64,000 nt of DNA from an uncultured Bacteroidia bacterium. GTDB lineage: Bacteria; Bacteroidota; Bacteroidia; NS11-12g; UBA9320. A program made the position numbers and the translations under genes. Shown one piece after another: positions 36,253-45,581 of the stretch; the stretch's first letter is position 1, and each line of letters starts with the position of its first letter. The stretch spans positions 247,480-311,479 of the forward strand of contig CALSMN010000005.1 of assembly GCA_943787465.1 (NCBI GenBank), written 5' to 3'. The notes under the pieces are model-generated. The model worked only from the letters and a program-made list of their open reading frames with translations. It searched no databases and had not been told where the DNA came from.

Positions 36253-37899
36253 CTAGGACAATAAGGCTTTACTTTGTTCTATGGCGTGTTCTGTTAAATT
36301 ATCACCGCTGATCATTTTTGCTATTTCATGGATTCTGTCATTCCCTTCCAGAATTCGGACTTGGGTATGAATGGTTCCCTTATGTTCGGCTTTATACACA
36401 AACATGTGATGATGCCCTAGAGAAGCAATTTGCGGAAGGTGAGTAATGACAATCACCTGTTGATGTTCCGCCATCGTTTTCATGACACATCCTACTTTTC
36501 TGGCAATTTCGCCACTCACACCCGTATCTATTTCATCAAAAATACTGGAGGGTAATGATATGTTATGAGCTAATATTTGTTTAAAACTCAAATTTATTCG
36601 GGCTAATTCACCACCAGAGGCCGCTTTTTTAAGTTCGTGATACGATTGGCCTTTATCGGAGGATAACAAGATCTTTAGATCATTGCATCCATAGGCATTT
36701 AATACATCCGTAGTCGTTAACTGATATCTAATGATTGAATGTTGCATTCCCATTTGAGCCAAGAGTTGCTGAAGGCTAGATTCTATGGATGGTATATGGG
36801 CCTGTCGAAGTTTGCTCAGGTGTAATGCTAATTTCCGAAGAGCCTTTTCTTCGTCGGCCAATTGTAGCTCCAAGGCTTCTATTTGACTCTCTAATGCATT
36901 GGACTGATTCAGTTTTTCTGACAAGTCGTGATACACCGCTTGCAATGCCTCTAAATCCTTCACATGGTGTTTGTTTTTGAGGGTGAAAAGTACATTGCTT
37001 TTTTCATTAAGCTCCTCCATTCGTTCGGGATTTATCGCTACGGATGAAGCCTTCTTTTGTATTTCTAGTCCAATATCTTCCAGCTCAATCACAACTGATT
37101 TTATACGAGAATCTAACTCTTGTATGATGGTAACATCACTTCCAGACATCAATTGACGTAAGGCATGCAATTGGTGGAGCAGTGACCATTCTGATCCTTC
37201 CAAAAGTTGGTTGGCTTCCCCAAATTTTTTAATCAGTTCTTCGGCATTTGTGAGTAATTCTAATTCTTGATGCATGGCCGACTCATCCAGGGTATCCAGC
37301 TGTGCTTCTTCCAATTCATCAACTAAAAACTGGTGATAGTCCGACTCTTTTTTGAACACTTCATCCGCTATTTTAAGTTGTTCTAAAAGCGATTGGTGCT
37401 CTTTAAACGATTTCAACAGAGAAGTGTAGGATTCCATATCAGACAGACACCCCGTCAATACATCCAAACTTTGGTATTGAAAATGCGGTGTAAATAGCTG
37501 AATATTATCCCGTTGTGAATGTATTTCTATGAGTTGAGCACCTATTTCTTGAAGTACCGATAGATTTACAGGAGTATCATTAATAAATGCTCTGCTTTTC
37601 CCAGAGGGAGTGATTTCACGACGAAAAATAGTAAGGTGTTCATAATCCAAATCCAATGACCTAAATATGGATTGTAGTTCGTAATCTTTAATATCAAATT
37701 CAGCCTCAATGACACATTTGGCCGTTTGATCCCGAAGGGCTGAGGTATCGGCCCGTTTTCCTAGGGCTAGACCTAAGGCACCAATGAGTATGGATTTCCC
37801 TGCTCCCGTTTCACCCGTAATGATATTCATCCCTCGGTGGAATCCCATATCCACATCAGCAATCAAGGCAAAGTTTTTTACAATTAATCGCAACAACAT
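36253..37899 (-). CDS. recN: DNA repair ATPase RecN
   Basis: RecN is an SMC-like ATPase for double-strand break repair. The start at 37899 gives MLLRLIVKNFALI; the track's TTG start adds four residues over a promoter-like element. Walker A is ITGETGAGKSILIGAL. A long coiled coil with a turn region occupies about residues 155-360. The C-terminal head has KAASGGELARINLSFK (signature), SIFDEIDTGVSGEIARK (Walker B) and VIVITHLPQIASLGHHH. Its 3' end converges on murF. Confidence 0.95.
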   Translation of the reverse strand: MLLRLIVKNFALIADVDMGFHRGMNIITGETGAGKSILIGALGLALGKRADTSALRDQTAKCVIEAEFDIKDYELQSIFRSLDLDYEHLTIFRREITPSGKSRAFINDTPVNLSVLQEIGAQLIEIHSQRDNIQLFTPHFQYQSLDVLTGCLSDMESYTSLLKSFKEHQSLLEQLKIADEVFKKESDYHQFLVDELEEAQLDTLDESAMHQELELLTNAEELIKKFGEANQLLEGSEWSLLHQLHALRQLMSGSDVTIIQELDSRIKSVVIELEDIGLEIQKKASSVAINPERMEELNEKSNVLFTLKNKHHVKDLEALQAVYHDLSEKLNQSNALESQIEALELQLADEEKALRKLALHLSKLRQAHIPSIESSLQQLLAQMGMQHSIIRYQLTTTDVLNAYGCNDLKILLSSDKGQSYHELKKAASGGELARINLSFKQILAHNISLPSSIFDEIDTGVSGEIARKVGCVMKTMAEHQQVIVITHLPQIASLGHHHMFVYKAEHKGTIHTQVRILEGNDRIHEIAKMISGDNLTEHAIEQSKALLS

Positions 37900-37908
37900 A
37901 TTTCGGCT

Positions 37909-37916
37909 CAAAAATA
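37909..37916 (-). promoter_or_regulatory. -7 promoter element of recN
   Basis: TATTTTTG on the minus strand ends 9 nt before the recN ATG. The rest of the 280-bp divergent gap to surE shows nothing I can name. Confidence 0.45.
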
Positions 37917-38166
37917 ATACATTATTATCAATTTTTTAGATAAAAATATTATCCAAACTTCTCCCACTTACTGCAATAGACTTACCGTCTGTTTGGTCAC
38001 ATGTCTAGTGGTTTTCATTGCAAATCGTTTTCATTGATTCTTTGGGTTTCAAAAAATAGCTAACCCCCATGCTTCACCAGACTTGAATGTTACGTTCTAT
38101 CCATTAAAAAACGATATCTGAGGTATATCTTAGACTTAGAGGGCTTCATTTTAGGTTGGGTTTGTT

Positions 38167-38174
38167 TACCTTCG
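38167..38174 (+). promoter_or_regulatory. Possible -7 promoter element of surE
   Basis: TACCTTCG differs from TAnnTTTG at one position and ends 5 nt before the surE ATG. An exact element is not present nearby. Confidence 0.35.
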
Positions 38175-38179
38175 CAACC

Positions 38180-38959
38180 ATGAGTCAATCCGAAAAGCCC
38201 CTCATATTGATTTGCAATGATGATGGCATCACTGCTCCGGGTATAGCCGCAACCGTTGAAGTGCTGTCTGCTTTTGGTCATGTAGTGGTTGTAGCACCAG
38301 ACAGTCCGCAAAGTGGCATGGGACACGCCATCACCATCAACAAACCCTTGCGGATGATCAAGAATAATCAATTTGGTGATCATGTCATCAGTTATCAGTG
38401 CAGCGGCACACCTGCCGATTGTGTAAAATTGGCGGTAGATAAGGTGTTGCACCGTAAACCTGACTTATTGGTTAGTGGGGTGAATCACGGCTCCAATTCA
38501 TCCATCAACGTCATCTATAGTGGTACCATGAGTGCGGCTATGGAAGGAGCCATTGAAGGCATTCCCTCCATCGGTTTTTCGCTCCTAGATTTTAGTTGGG
38601 ATGCTGATTTTACGGCAACCAAAATCTACATGAAAATCATTATTCGCAATTTCTTTCACCACGGAATACCCAAAGCTACCTTGCTCAATGTCAACGTGCC
38701 TAATGTATCTCCCTCTGAGATTAAAGGAATTCGAGTTTGCCGCCAAGCCCGTGCAAAATGGGTAGAAGAGTTTGACCACAGACAAGATCCACATGGCAGA
38801 GATTATTATTGGCTAACGGGAAAATTTACCAATATGGATAATGGTGAAGATACCGACGAATGGGCCTTAGAAAATAACTATGTATCACTTGTTCCTGTTC
38901 AATTTGACCTTACGGCTCATCATGCCATTCAACCCCTTAATGCATGGGATTTTTCATGA
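38180..38959 (+). CDS. surE: 5'/3'-nucleotidase SurE
   Basis: SurE dephosphorylates nucleoside monophosphates and short polyphosphates. From the ATG at 38180 the 259 residues begin MSQSEKPLILICNDDG, with the metal-binding DD pair, followed by VVVAPDSPQSGMGHAI and VSGVNHGSNSSINVIYSGTMSAAMEG, all diagnostic. The ORF-track start is eight residues too early. The stop overlaps the next gene by ATGA, so it leads the surE-small membrane protein-lpxB run. Confidence 0.95.
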   Translation: MSQSEKPLILICNDDGITAPGIAATVEVLSAFGHVVVVAPDSPQSGMGHAITINKPLRMIKNNQFGDHVISYQCSGTPADCVKLAVDKVLHRKPDLLVSGVNHGSNSSINVIYSGTMSAAMEGAIEGIPSIGFSLLDFSWDADFTATKIYMKIIIRNFFHHGIPKATLLNVNVPNVSPSEIKGIRVCRQARAKWVEEFDHRQDPHGRDYYWLTGKFTNMDNGEDTDEWALENNYVSLVPVQFDLTAHHAIQPLNAWDFS

Positions 38960-39240
38960 AGATCAAGCCCCTGATTGGAGGTCTTCTAATAGGACTTGCA
39001 ATTCCTGTAGCTATCTTGTGGGGAGTGAAACAATATCACTTTAGTCACATGACTTTTAGTTTGTTTATACAAACCGGTTTTGCTACAGGTACTTTGAGTC
39101 CTTGGCTGAAGATAGCCACACTTTTTAACCTAATTCCTTTTTTTGGGTTTATCAATAAAAACCAACTCAAAGTAGGTCAAGGCATTATCTTGGCTACCTT
39201 AATTTATGGTTTATTCATTGTTTATTTTACCCTGATGTAA
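38956..39240 (+). CDS. Small membrane protein of unknown function
   Basis: The 94-residue product (start ATG 38956 in an ATGA overlap with surE) has three hydrophobic stretches near residues 5-23, 35-63 and 76-94, with short loops containing Lys and Asn. No family is recognised. Its tight placement between surE and lpxB (4 nt before lpxB) suggests it is a real gene of this run and acts in the membrane. Confidence 0.7.
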   Translation: MKIKPLIGGLLIGLAIPVAILWGVKQYHFSHMTFSLFIQTGFATGTLSPWLKIATLFNLIPFFGFINKNQLKVGQGIILATLIYGLFIVYFTLM

Positions 39241-39244
39241 ACGT

Positions 39245-40324
39245 ATGAAGTATTATGTAATATCTGGCGAAACTTCTGGAGATCACCATGCCTCACGCGT
39301 AATGGAATCCTTAAAAATAAAAGACCCATCGGCTAAATTTAGAGGTATGGGTGGCGATCAATGCCAGGCTGCAGGACTGGAGCTTGTCATTCATCAGCAA
39401 GAAATGGCGGTTATGGGGTTTGTAGAAATCTTGGGTAGCTTGATCCAAATACTTCGCAACTTAAGACGCATTAAAAAAGACATACTAACCTGGCAACCCA
39501 ATGCCATCCTATTGGTAGACTACCCTGGATTTAATTTGAAGATAGCTGCTTATGGAAAAGCACGGGGTATCCCCATACACTATTATATCTCGCCTAAAGT
39601 CTGGGCCTGGAAAGAAGGAAGGATTCAAAAATTAAAACAACATATCGATCGACTTTATACGATTTTGCCCTTTGAAACCCCCTATTTTGACTTGCACCTA
39701 GTCAATCATACCTACGTAGGAAATCCAAGCAAAGAATCCGTAGATGCATATCTACAATCGAACCCTATTGAAATTCAAAAAAAATACATTGCCCTTTTGC
39801 CCGGTAGTAGAAAACAAGAAATTATTGCTTCACTCCCTCGCATGCTGGAGGCCGTAAAAAAGTATGACATGCCTCTGCTTGTGGCTCAAGCTCCGGGATT
39901 TGATGCCCATTTTTACCATGCTTTTCACCCACAACTCACGTTGATACAGCACGACATGTATAGCGTATTAGCTCAAAGTAAAGCAGCCATCGTAACCTCA
40001 GGAACAGCTACATTGGAAACCGCATTAATGGGAGTACCTCAAGTGGTTTGCTACAAAACCAATCGCATCAGCTACTGGATTGGGAAAAGAGTCATAAAAA
40101 CCAAATATATTTCCTTAGTAAACTTATTACTCGACAAACCCTGTGTGAAAGAACTTATTCAAGATGACTTTAATGCAAACCAACTCGAGCAAGCATTGGA
40201 TACCATTTTAGATCCCAGTCACAAAACCACCATCCAAAATGATTATAAAGAACTTCGAAAGGTATTGGGAAACCAAAAGCCTTCTGAAGAATTAGCCCAC
40301 CATATCTTTCACGATCTTTCTTAA
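39245..40324 (+). CDS. lpxB: Lipid-A-disaccharide synthase
   Basis: LpxB joins UDP-2,3-diacylglucosamine and lipid X to form the lipid A disaccharide (GT19 family). The 359-residue protein starts MKYYVISGETSGDHHASRVM. It contains FRGMGGDQCQAAG, MAVMGFVEIL, LLVDYPGFNLKIA, YYISPKVWAWKEGRI and LLPGSRKQEI, the standard family motifs. It acts at the inner membrane face after LpxD. The gene is split from lpxA by about 8 kb here. Confidence 0.96.
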   Translation: MKYYVISGETSGDHHASRVMESLKIKDPSAKFRGMGGDQCQAAGLELVIHQQEMAVMGFVEILGSLIQILRNLRRIKKDILTWQPNAILLVDYPGFNLKIAAYGKARGIPIHYYISPKVWAWKEGRIQKLKQHIDRLYTILPFETPYFDLHLVNHTYVGNPSKESVDAYLQSNPIEIQKKYIALLPGSRKQEIIASLPRMLEAVKKYDMPLLVAQAPGFDAHFYHAFHPQLTLIQHDMYSVLAQSKAAIVTSGTATLETALMGVPQVVCYKTNRISYWIGKRVIKTKYISLVNLLLDKPCVKELIQDDFNANQLEQALDTILDPSHKTTIQNDYKELRKVLGNQKPSEELAHHIFHDLS

Positions 40325-40390
40325 CCACTTGAAAGATGAAAATTTAACGAAGACTATCGTAAAATAGCGTAAAAAAACCTTCATTTAAAC

Positions 40391-40398
40391 TATATTTG
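40391..40398 (+). promoter_or_regulatory. -7 promoter element of the following lipoprotein gene
   Basis: TATATTTG ends 5 nt before the ATG at 40404, again implying a nearly leaderless message. Confidence 0.5.
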
Positions 40399-40403
40399 AA
40401 CAC

Positions 40404-40868
40404 ATGAAAAATACGTTACTGATTACCCTTGCCCTATTGATCTTTTCATGTAAAGTTCCATTGGCGAAACGTACCATCAAATTGAACATTCAGTCCACCT
40501 CCGAATATTGTGAAGGTGCAAAACCTACCGAGGAAATACTAGCTGATTATAATACACCCAAGCCCTACACTGGTTCCATCTATCTCCACCAAGATCCAGA
40601 TAGAAATGATGCAGGCATAGCCGTTATTTTCTCCAATGGAAAAGCTGAAGTTTCTGGACTAGTGGAAGGTGATTACCTGATGTTTGAATATCCAAAGGCT
40701 GATTTTGAAAAATTCAAACAGAATCCCACGATAAGTGCAGACCAAATTCATTGCGCTGTGCTTCGAAGCCAACAAATGCTCGGCGATTTTTCTGTAAATG
40801 AAAAAACAAAAGAAGTTACTCAGCAAATCAAACTAGCCTGCGATCCCTGCTCGGAACCCAAGCCATAA
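40404..40868 (+). CDS. Lipoprotein of unknown function
   Basis: This 154-residue protein has a lipoprotein signal (LLITLALLIFSCKVPL). The mature part contains four further cysteines (EYCEGAKP, IHCAVL, and the C-terminal ACDPC pair) and a region GSIYLHQDPDRNDAGIAVIFSNGKAEVSGLVEGDYLMFEYP that resembles a small beta-sandwich. I do not recognise the family. It stands alone with its own promoter-like element, between lpxB and the sugar kinase gene. Confidence 0.7.
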   Translation: MKNTLLITLALLIFSCKVPLAKRTIKLNIQSTSEYCEGAKPTEEILADYNTPKPYTGSIYLHQDPDRNDAGIAVIFSNGKAEVSGLVEGDYLMFEYPKADFEKFKQNPTISADQIHCAVLRSQQMLGDFSVNEKTKEVTQQIKLACDPCSEPKP

Positions 40869-40909
40869 TTATTCTATTTGGATTCCTTTTTTCAAATTAT
40901 ATTTTAGGT

Positions 40910-40917
40910 TAAGTTTG
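40910..40917 (+). promoter_or_regulatory. -7 promoter element of the BadF-type kinase gene
   Basis: TAAGTTTG ends 19 nt before the ATG at 40937. This would give a leader of a dozen or so nucleotides. Confidence 0.45.
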
Positions 40918-40936
40918 TTTATATTAAAGTTTTAAA

Positions 40937-41797
40937 ATGATATTAGTTGCCGACAGTGGATCTACAAAATGTGATTGGATGATCATCGATCAGGATAACA
41001 CCAAGCATAAAACAAATACAATGGGATTTAACCCATTTTTTCATTCAACTGATTTCATTTTAGCTAAGATTCAAGAAAACGAGTTGTTTAATACCTATCA
41101 ATCTCAAATTAAAGAAGTCTATTTCTATGGTGCAGGATGCTCTAGCGCACCCCGTAAACTAATCCTAAAAAATGCGTTGAGTCAATTTTTTACTACTGCA
41201 GAAAAAATTGATATCGATCATGATTTGACAGGAGCGGCATTAGCGACGACACCTTTTAATCCAGGCATTGCTTGCATTTTGGGAACTGGATCTAATTCCT
41301 GCTATTATGACGGACAAAAAGTTTACGAAGAAGTACCCGCTCTAGGCTATATATTGGGTGATGAAGGAAGTGGAGCCTATTTTGGTAAAATACTGCTTGC
41401 AGACTGGCTATATAAAAGAATGCCAGCTGATTTAGCCAAAAGTTTTGAGTCTCGTTATACATTGACTAAAGAAGGAATTTTTAGTGCAATCCATCAGGAG
41501 TCTAATCCGAATGTCTATTTGGCCAGTTTCATGCCTTTTGTCAGTGAAAATAAAACGCATCCTTATATGAAAGATATGGTATATCAAGGGTTGGCAAAAT
41601 TTTGTAGCATACACATTTGGTGCTTTGATAATTTCAGAGATATCCCGGTTAATTTTGTTGGATCCATTGCCCATTATTTTAAAGATTTATTAAAAGAAGT
41701 AGCTGACAATCATAGATTTACAATTGGAAATATCGAGAAAAAGCCGATTGACGCATTAGCTGAATACCATCTCAACCATCAAAAAGAAATGTCATGA
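40937..41797 (+). CDS. BadF/BadG/BcrA/BcrD-family ATPase, probable N-acetylhexosamine kinase
   Basis: This 286-residue member of the ASKHA fold begins ILVADSGSTKCDWMII (phosphate 1 motif). It has ACILGTGSNSCYYDG (phosphate 2) and GYILGDEGSGAYFGK, and the adenosine-site FVGSIAHYF. Length and motifs match the Bacteroidota N-acetylglucosamine kinase-like branch rather than the larger 2-hydroxyacyl-CoA activases. It overlaps the HAD phosphatase gene by ATGA, so the two likely process the same sugar route. Confidence 0.85.
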   Translation: MILVADSGSTKCDWMIIDQDNTKHKTNTMGFNPFFHSTDFILAKIQENELFNTYQSQIKEVYFYGAGCSSAPRKLILKNALSQFFTTAEKIDIDHDLTGAALATTPFNPGIACILGTGSNSCYYDGQKVYEEVPALGYILGDEGSGAYFGKILLADWLYKRMPADLAKSFESRYTLTKEGIFSAIHQESNPNVYLASFMPFVSENKTHPYMKDMVYQGLAKFCSIHIWCFDNFRDIPVNFVGSIAHYFKDLLKEVADNHRFTIGNIEKKPIDALAEYHLNHQKEMS

Positions 41798-42444
41798 GTT
41801 TAGCGGCCATTATTTATAACTTGGACGGCGTGATTACGGATACCGCCAAATATCATTTTGAGAGCTGGAAGTGGGTAAGTAAGCAACTTGATTATAAACT
41901 ATCCGAAAAACAGAATTTAAAACTCAAAGGAATTGGTCGAAAAGAGTCGCTAGAAAAAATTTTAAAATGGAGTGGATCACGTATTTCTGAAGCTCAAAAA
42001 CAACATCTTCTCCAAATGAAAAATCAAATGTATTTGGAATTCATAGATACCATGACTCCTTCAGAAATCTTTCCAGGGTTTAAAAAATTTAATTCTTCTG
42101 TCAAAGAAAATGGAATTAAGGTAGCCATTGGTTCAAGCAGTAGAAATGCAATCCGAATCATTGATAAATTAGATTTAGTGCTTGACTTCCACGCCATTGT
42201 TGATGGTGGTATGACAGAACATACTAAACCAGAACCTGATATTTTTCTTTTAGCTGCAGAAAAACTGCAAACACCTACCTCATCTTGCCTAGTTATTGAA
42301 GACTCACAAGCTGGACTTTCCGCTGCCAAGAAAGCAGGTATTAAGGGCGTTTTGTATGGGGAAGATAAAGGACTGAAGGGGGCTCAACTTCAAATAAAAA
42401 ATTGGGAGCATGCCCATTTAGATAAGCTAAACGATTTATTCTAG
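41794..42444 (+). CDS. pgmB: beta-phosphoglucomutase-like HAD protein with altered nucleophile
   Basis: The 216 residues match beta-phosphoglucomutase throughout. The cap has GIGRKESLEKIL, motif II is VAIGSSSRNA, motif III lysine lies in HTKPEPDIF, and motif IV is LVIEDSQAGLSAAKKAG. Motif I, however, reads YNLDGVITDT instead of the usual FDLDGVITDT. The nucleophilic aspartate is Asn9 (codon AAC), while the general acid/base Asp11 is kept. In known beta-PGMs this change abolishes phosphotransfer, so the protein may be inactive, have a different role, or reflect a base error. It overlaps the sugar kinase gene by 4 nt. Confidence 0.83.
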   Translation: MSLAAIIYNLDGVITDTAKYHFESWKWVSKQLDYKLSEKQNLKLKGIGRKESLEKILKWSGSRISEAQKQHLLQMKNQMYLEFIDTMTPSEIFPGFKKFNSSVKENGIKVAIGSSSRNAIRIIDKLDLVLDFHAIVDGGMTEHTKPEPDIFLLAAEKLQTPTSSCLVIEDSQAGLSAAKKAGIKGVLYGEDKGLKGAQLQIKNWEHAHLDKLNDLF

Positions 42445-42494
42445 TTTTTAAATAGAATGCATGGTTATCCATGTTTTCATAATAGTAATCCTAT

Positions 42495-43733
42495 TTGCAG
42501 CTCCTATCAAAAATCATCCATCATCCAGTAACTAAGCAGATCACGCTTTATCTATGCTTACTTTTAGTTATAGGTGAGATATCCCGAGATATTTTTCGCG
42601 ACGGTGATTTTGCTGGTTACATTTCTGCAGGAAAGTTAGCTTGGAATAAGCTGCCGATTTATAGTGATTACAAAAACACGTGGCCCCCTTTTTTTTCGTT
42701 AGTGAGTATTCCGATTTATGGTCTTAATCAAATTAGTTTTGTAGGTTTAAGATTATGTTGGTTAATAGGAATTGTAGTTGCAAATTTTTATATCATTCAA
42801 TGGGTCATAGGTCAATGCACAACCTATCAACTCAGAATTAGACCCAATGATCACAACAAAAATCAAATTGGATTAACTCATCCCCTATTTTTAGTTAGTT
42901 TCTTATGCACACTTCGAATTTTTCTTGAGGAACTGAGTAATCTTCAAATCAACCTATTCATACTTGCCATCAGTATGTATATTCTAAATTTAATTCTAAA
43001 CGAAAAAAATATTTTTGCTGGCTTGCTTCTTGGCTTGATTATAAGTATCAAAGTTTATCCATTAATTATTTTGGGCTTTTTATTGTTTAAACGTAAGTTT
43101 ATTCCCGCCATATATTCCGTTATAGGTTTAGCTATCTCAACCAGTTTAGTTTTTGTTTATTTCGGCTATCAAGAGGGGGTATCGCTTTTCCATTCTTGGA
43201 CCACTACACAAGTAGTCAATGGTATGAAATGTGAGTTTATGAATCAATCCATCTGGGGGTGGTTATGTGGGCTATTTACAGCTAATCCTCGGATGGATGG
43301 ATTGGATTATTCCATTCTAAATCTATCTCATTCTACTTTTAAAATAAGCACATTAGGAATCATTAGTCTTTTAGGTTTTTTCTTCGCATATCGATTTTAT
43401 CAAACCAGAAATCATAAAAATGCATGGATAGTCCAATACATCATTACGTTATCATTAATTCCAATTATTTCCCCATTGGCATGGAAATACTACTATGTTT
43501 TCCTAACACCACTTGTGGTACTATTGGTCAATCGTTTCCAAAAATATAAAACTTCACCATGGTTTTATGTCCCCATTTTAGGGATAACGTTCACTTCTGA
43601 ATTGTTTATCGGCTCCCACTTTTCGGATATTACTGAGGCAATGGGCATTATTCCATTCAGCGCATTGATCTTATCTATTTATGCCACACAATGTTTGTTG
43701 GAATTTAAGGAAGAATCATCAACAACTGATTAA
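42495..43733 (+). CDS. GT87-family membrane glycosyltransferase (DUF2029)
   Basis: This is a polytopic 412-residue inner-membrane protein with about ten helices. The DGDFAGYISAGKLAWNKLPIYSDYKNTWPPFFSL segment near residues 36-70 is the conserved first periplasmic loop of GT87 polyprenyl-phosphate-dependent mannosyltransferase-like enzymes, with the catalytic-type Asp. The start is TTG (MQLLSKIIHH); no in-frame ATG lies nearby upstream. It follows pgmB by 50 nt. The acceptor is unknown. Confidence 0.75.
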   Translation: MQLLSKIIHHPVTKQITLYLCLLLVIGEISRDIFRDGDFAGYISAGKLAWNKLPIYSDYKNTWPPFFSLVSIPIYGLNQISFVGLRLCWLIGIVVANFYIIQWVIGQCTTYQLRIRPNDHNKNQIGLTHPLFLVSFLCTLRIFLEELSNLQINLFILAISMYILNLILNEKNIFAGLLLGLIISIKVYPLIILGFLLFKRKFIPAIYSVIGLAISTSLVFVYFGYQEGVSLFHSWTTTQVVNGMKCEFMNQSIWGWLCGLFTANPRMDGLDYSILNLSHSTFKISTLGIISLLGFFFAYRFYQTRNHKNAWIVQYIITLSLIPIISPLAWKYYYVFLTPLVVLLVNRFQKYKTSPWFYVPILGITFTSELFIGSHFSDITEAMGIIPFSALILSIYATQCLLEFKEESSTTD

Positions 43734-43768
43734 AATTGCAAGAAATACCCATATCAAGGATTATATGA

Positions 43769-43776
43769 TAATTTTG
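43769..43776 (+). promoter_or_regulatory. -7 promoter element of the GAF-domain gene
   Basis: TAATTTTG ends 5 nt before the ATG at 43782. Confidence 0.5.
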
Positions 43777-43781
43777 TTGAT

Positions 43782-44222
43782 ATGACCAAGGAGGAAAAAT
43801 ATAAGCAACTTCTTCAAAGTGCATCTCCAATAATTGATTCTACGGTAGACGATATAGCCAATATGGCCAATCTAAGTCGTTTAATTTATGATGAATTTGG
43901 TTTTCATTGGGTAGGTTTCTACAGAGTATTCAAAGGTCGGCTTACCTTGGGTCCATTTCAAGGACCAATTGCATGTACATCTATTGAAATGGGCAAAGGA
44001 GTTTGTGGTATGACTTGGAAAAATAAACGTTCGTATATCGTTGATGATGTGCATGAGTTTGATGGCCACATTGCGTGTAGCCCCTATTCCAATTCAGAGA
44101 TTGTTGTTCCTTGTATCCGAAATGGAGAGGTATTTGCTGTTTTGGATGTGGATAGTACTACAAAAGCTCAGTTTGACGCAATCGATCAAGCCTACTTAGA
44201 ACAATTGGTTGCATTGCTATGA
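43782..44222 (+). CDS. msrC: GAF-domain free methionine-(R)-sulfoxide reductase
   Basis: This 146-residue single GAF domain reduces free Met-R-sulfoxide in the cytoplasm. FHWVGFYRV, LGPFQGPIACTSIEMGKGVCG and HIACSPYSNSEIVVP carry the three conserved cysteines of fRMsr and the substrate-binding acidic region LDVDS. It overlaps the AtoE-like transporter gene by ATGA. A simple non-catalytic GAF domain is unlikely given these motifs. Confidence 0.9.
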   Translation: MTKEEKYKQLLQSASPIIDSTVDDIANMANLSRLIYDEFGFHWVGFYRVFKGRLTLGPFQGPIACTSIEMGKGVCGMTWKNKRSYIVDDVHEFDGHIACSPYSNSEIVVPCIRNGEVFAVLDVDSTTKAQFDAIDQAYLEQLVALL

Positions 44223-45562
44223 GTTTCGCAAGAAAATATGCTATCTGGTTTAAGCGAATTTTACCCTCCCCATTTAGTATCGCACTCCTTCTTACTTGTA
44301 TTGTATTTTTTGTCGCTTGGTATAACTCTGAACAATCCGCATCACATTTATTAAAAGAATGGCAAGAAGGTTTGTGGAATTCCAATTTACTTGCCTTTGC
44401 ATTTCAAATGATGCTAATGTTGGTATTGGGATATACGTTAGCTTTAACCCATTTTTTTGAGCGAATCATCAATACCATCATTCATCCCATTAAAACGAAT
44501 GCACAGGCAGCTGGTTTGGTTGCCTTAACAACTATAATTGTTGCGTTATTTAATTGGGGTCTTGGATTGATTTTCGGAGCTATAATAGTCCGAAAAATTG
44601 GAGAAAATTTTACCCTGCGAAAACTCGAACTAAACTATCCATTAATTGGAGCTTCGGGCTATGTAGGACTCATGGTTTGGCATGGAGGCATCTCTGGCAG
44701 TGCTCTAGCAAAAGCAGCAGAAAATAATCACATTCAACAAATCACTCAAAATAGCACACTGCCAGACCATATTTCCTTTAGTGAAACTGTTTTTAGCACT
44801 ATGAATCTTGTTACAACGGTTCTTCTACTTCTCATCCTTCCAGGAGTAGCTTACGTATTAGGAAGGATTTCCAAAACTCAAATTCCAAGTATTCAAACGG
44901 TAAAAAAAGAGGAAAAAGTAGAATCTTTGAGTGAGGGTGCAGAACGATTAGATACCTCAAAAATCATAGGTAAATTAGTAGGAATCATAGGTGTAGTAAC
45001 GGCCGTTTATCTTGCCATTTCAGCTCGAAACAATCTCGGCTTTATTAACCCCAATTATATTAATTTTTGCTTGTTAAGTCTCAATCTAATGTTCCATCAA
45101 AATATTCGACGGTTCTTGCAGTCGGTAGACCAAGCTATTCAAGGAGCATCGGGTATATTGATCCAGTTTCCATTGTATTTTGGAATTCTAGCTCTAATGC
45201 AAAGCGGAGGACTAATTGAAAGTATTTCTCAAGGATTCATCACGCTCTCCAATACATTTACTCTGCCGATATATACTTTCATAAGTGCTGGGATTGTCAA
45301 TATTTTTGTGCCTAGTGGTGGCGGACAATGGGCATTGCAAGGACCTATCATTCTTGATGCAGCAAATCAATTGAATGTTCCGCTCCCTAAAATTATTTTA
45401 GCATTGGCCTATGGTGATCAAATTACCAATATGCTACAACCTTTTTGGGCACTACCATTGCTTAGTATAACTGGCTTAAAAGCAAAAGAAATATTACCTT
45501 ACAGCTTGTTATTTATGCTTGTAGGTATACTGATATTTATCAGTGTTTTGATACGCTTCTAA
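44219..45562 (+). CDS. atoE: AtoE-family short-chain fatty acid transporter
   Basis: This 447-residue polytopic inner-membrane protein belongs to the TIGR00366/AtoE family. Typical segments are FNWGLGLIFGAIIVRK, GYVGLMVWHGGISGSA and NIFVPSGGGQWALQGPI, with DQITNMLQPFWALPLL near the end. Family members import short-chain fatty acids such as butyrate or acetoacetate. It is coupled to msrC by a 4-nt overlap, which may be only operon economy. Confidence 0.9.
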   Translation: MSFARKYAIWFKRILPSPFSIALLLTCIVFFVAWYNSEQSASHLLKEWQEGLWNSNLLAFAFQMMLMLVLGYTLALTHFFERIINTIIHPIKTNAQAAGLVALTTIIVALFNWGLGLIFGAIIVRKIGENFTLRKLELNYPLIGASGYVGLMVWHGGISGSALAKAAENNHIQQITQNSTLPDHISFSETVFSTMNLVTTVLLLLILPGVAYVLGRISKTQIPSIQTVKKEEKVESLSEGAERLDTSKIIGKLVGIIGVVTAVYLAISARNNLGFINPNYINFCLLSLNLMFHQNIRRFLQSVDQAIQGASGILIQFPLYFGILALMQSGGLIESISQGFITLSNTFTLPIYTFISAGIVNIFVPSGGGQWALQGPIILDAANQLNVPLPKIILALAYGDQITNMLQPFWALPLLSITGLKAKEILPYSLLFMLVGILIFISVLIRF

Positions 45563-45577
45563 TTGATTGTACCTTTG
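45548..45577 (+). promoter_or_regulatory. Promoter of miaE
   Basis: TTG at 45548-45550 and TACCTTTG at 45570-45577 are 19 nt apart, the best full promoter match in the window. The -7 element ends only 4 nt before the GTG start of miaE, so the message must be leaderless or nearly so. Confidence 0.7.
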
Positions 45578-45581
45578 TTAG

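Noticed and set aside
38090-38452. 120-residue minus-strand ORF opposite surE
   Set aside because: It is antisense to the well-conserved surE coding region, has no signal or motif, and its composition fits a shadow frame.
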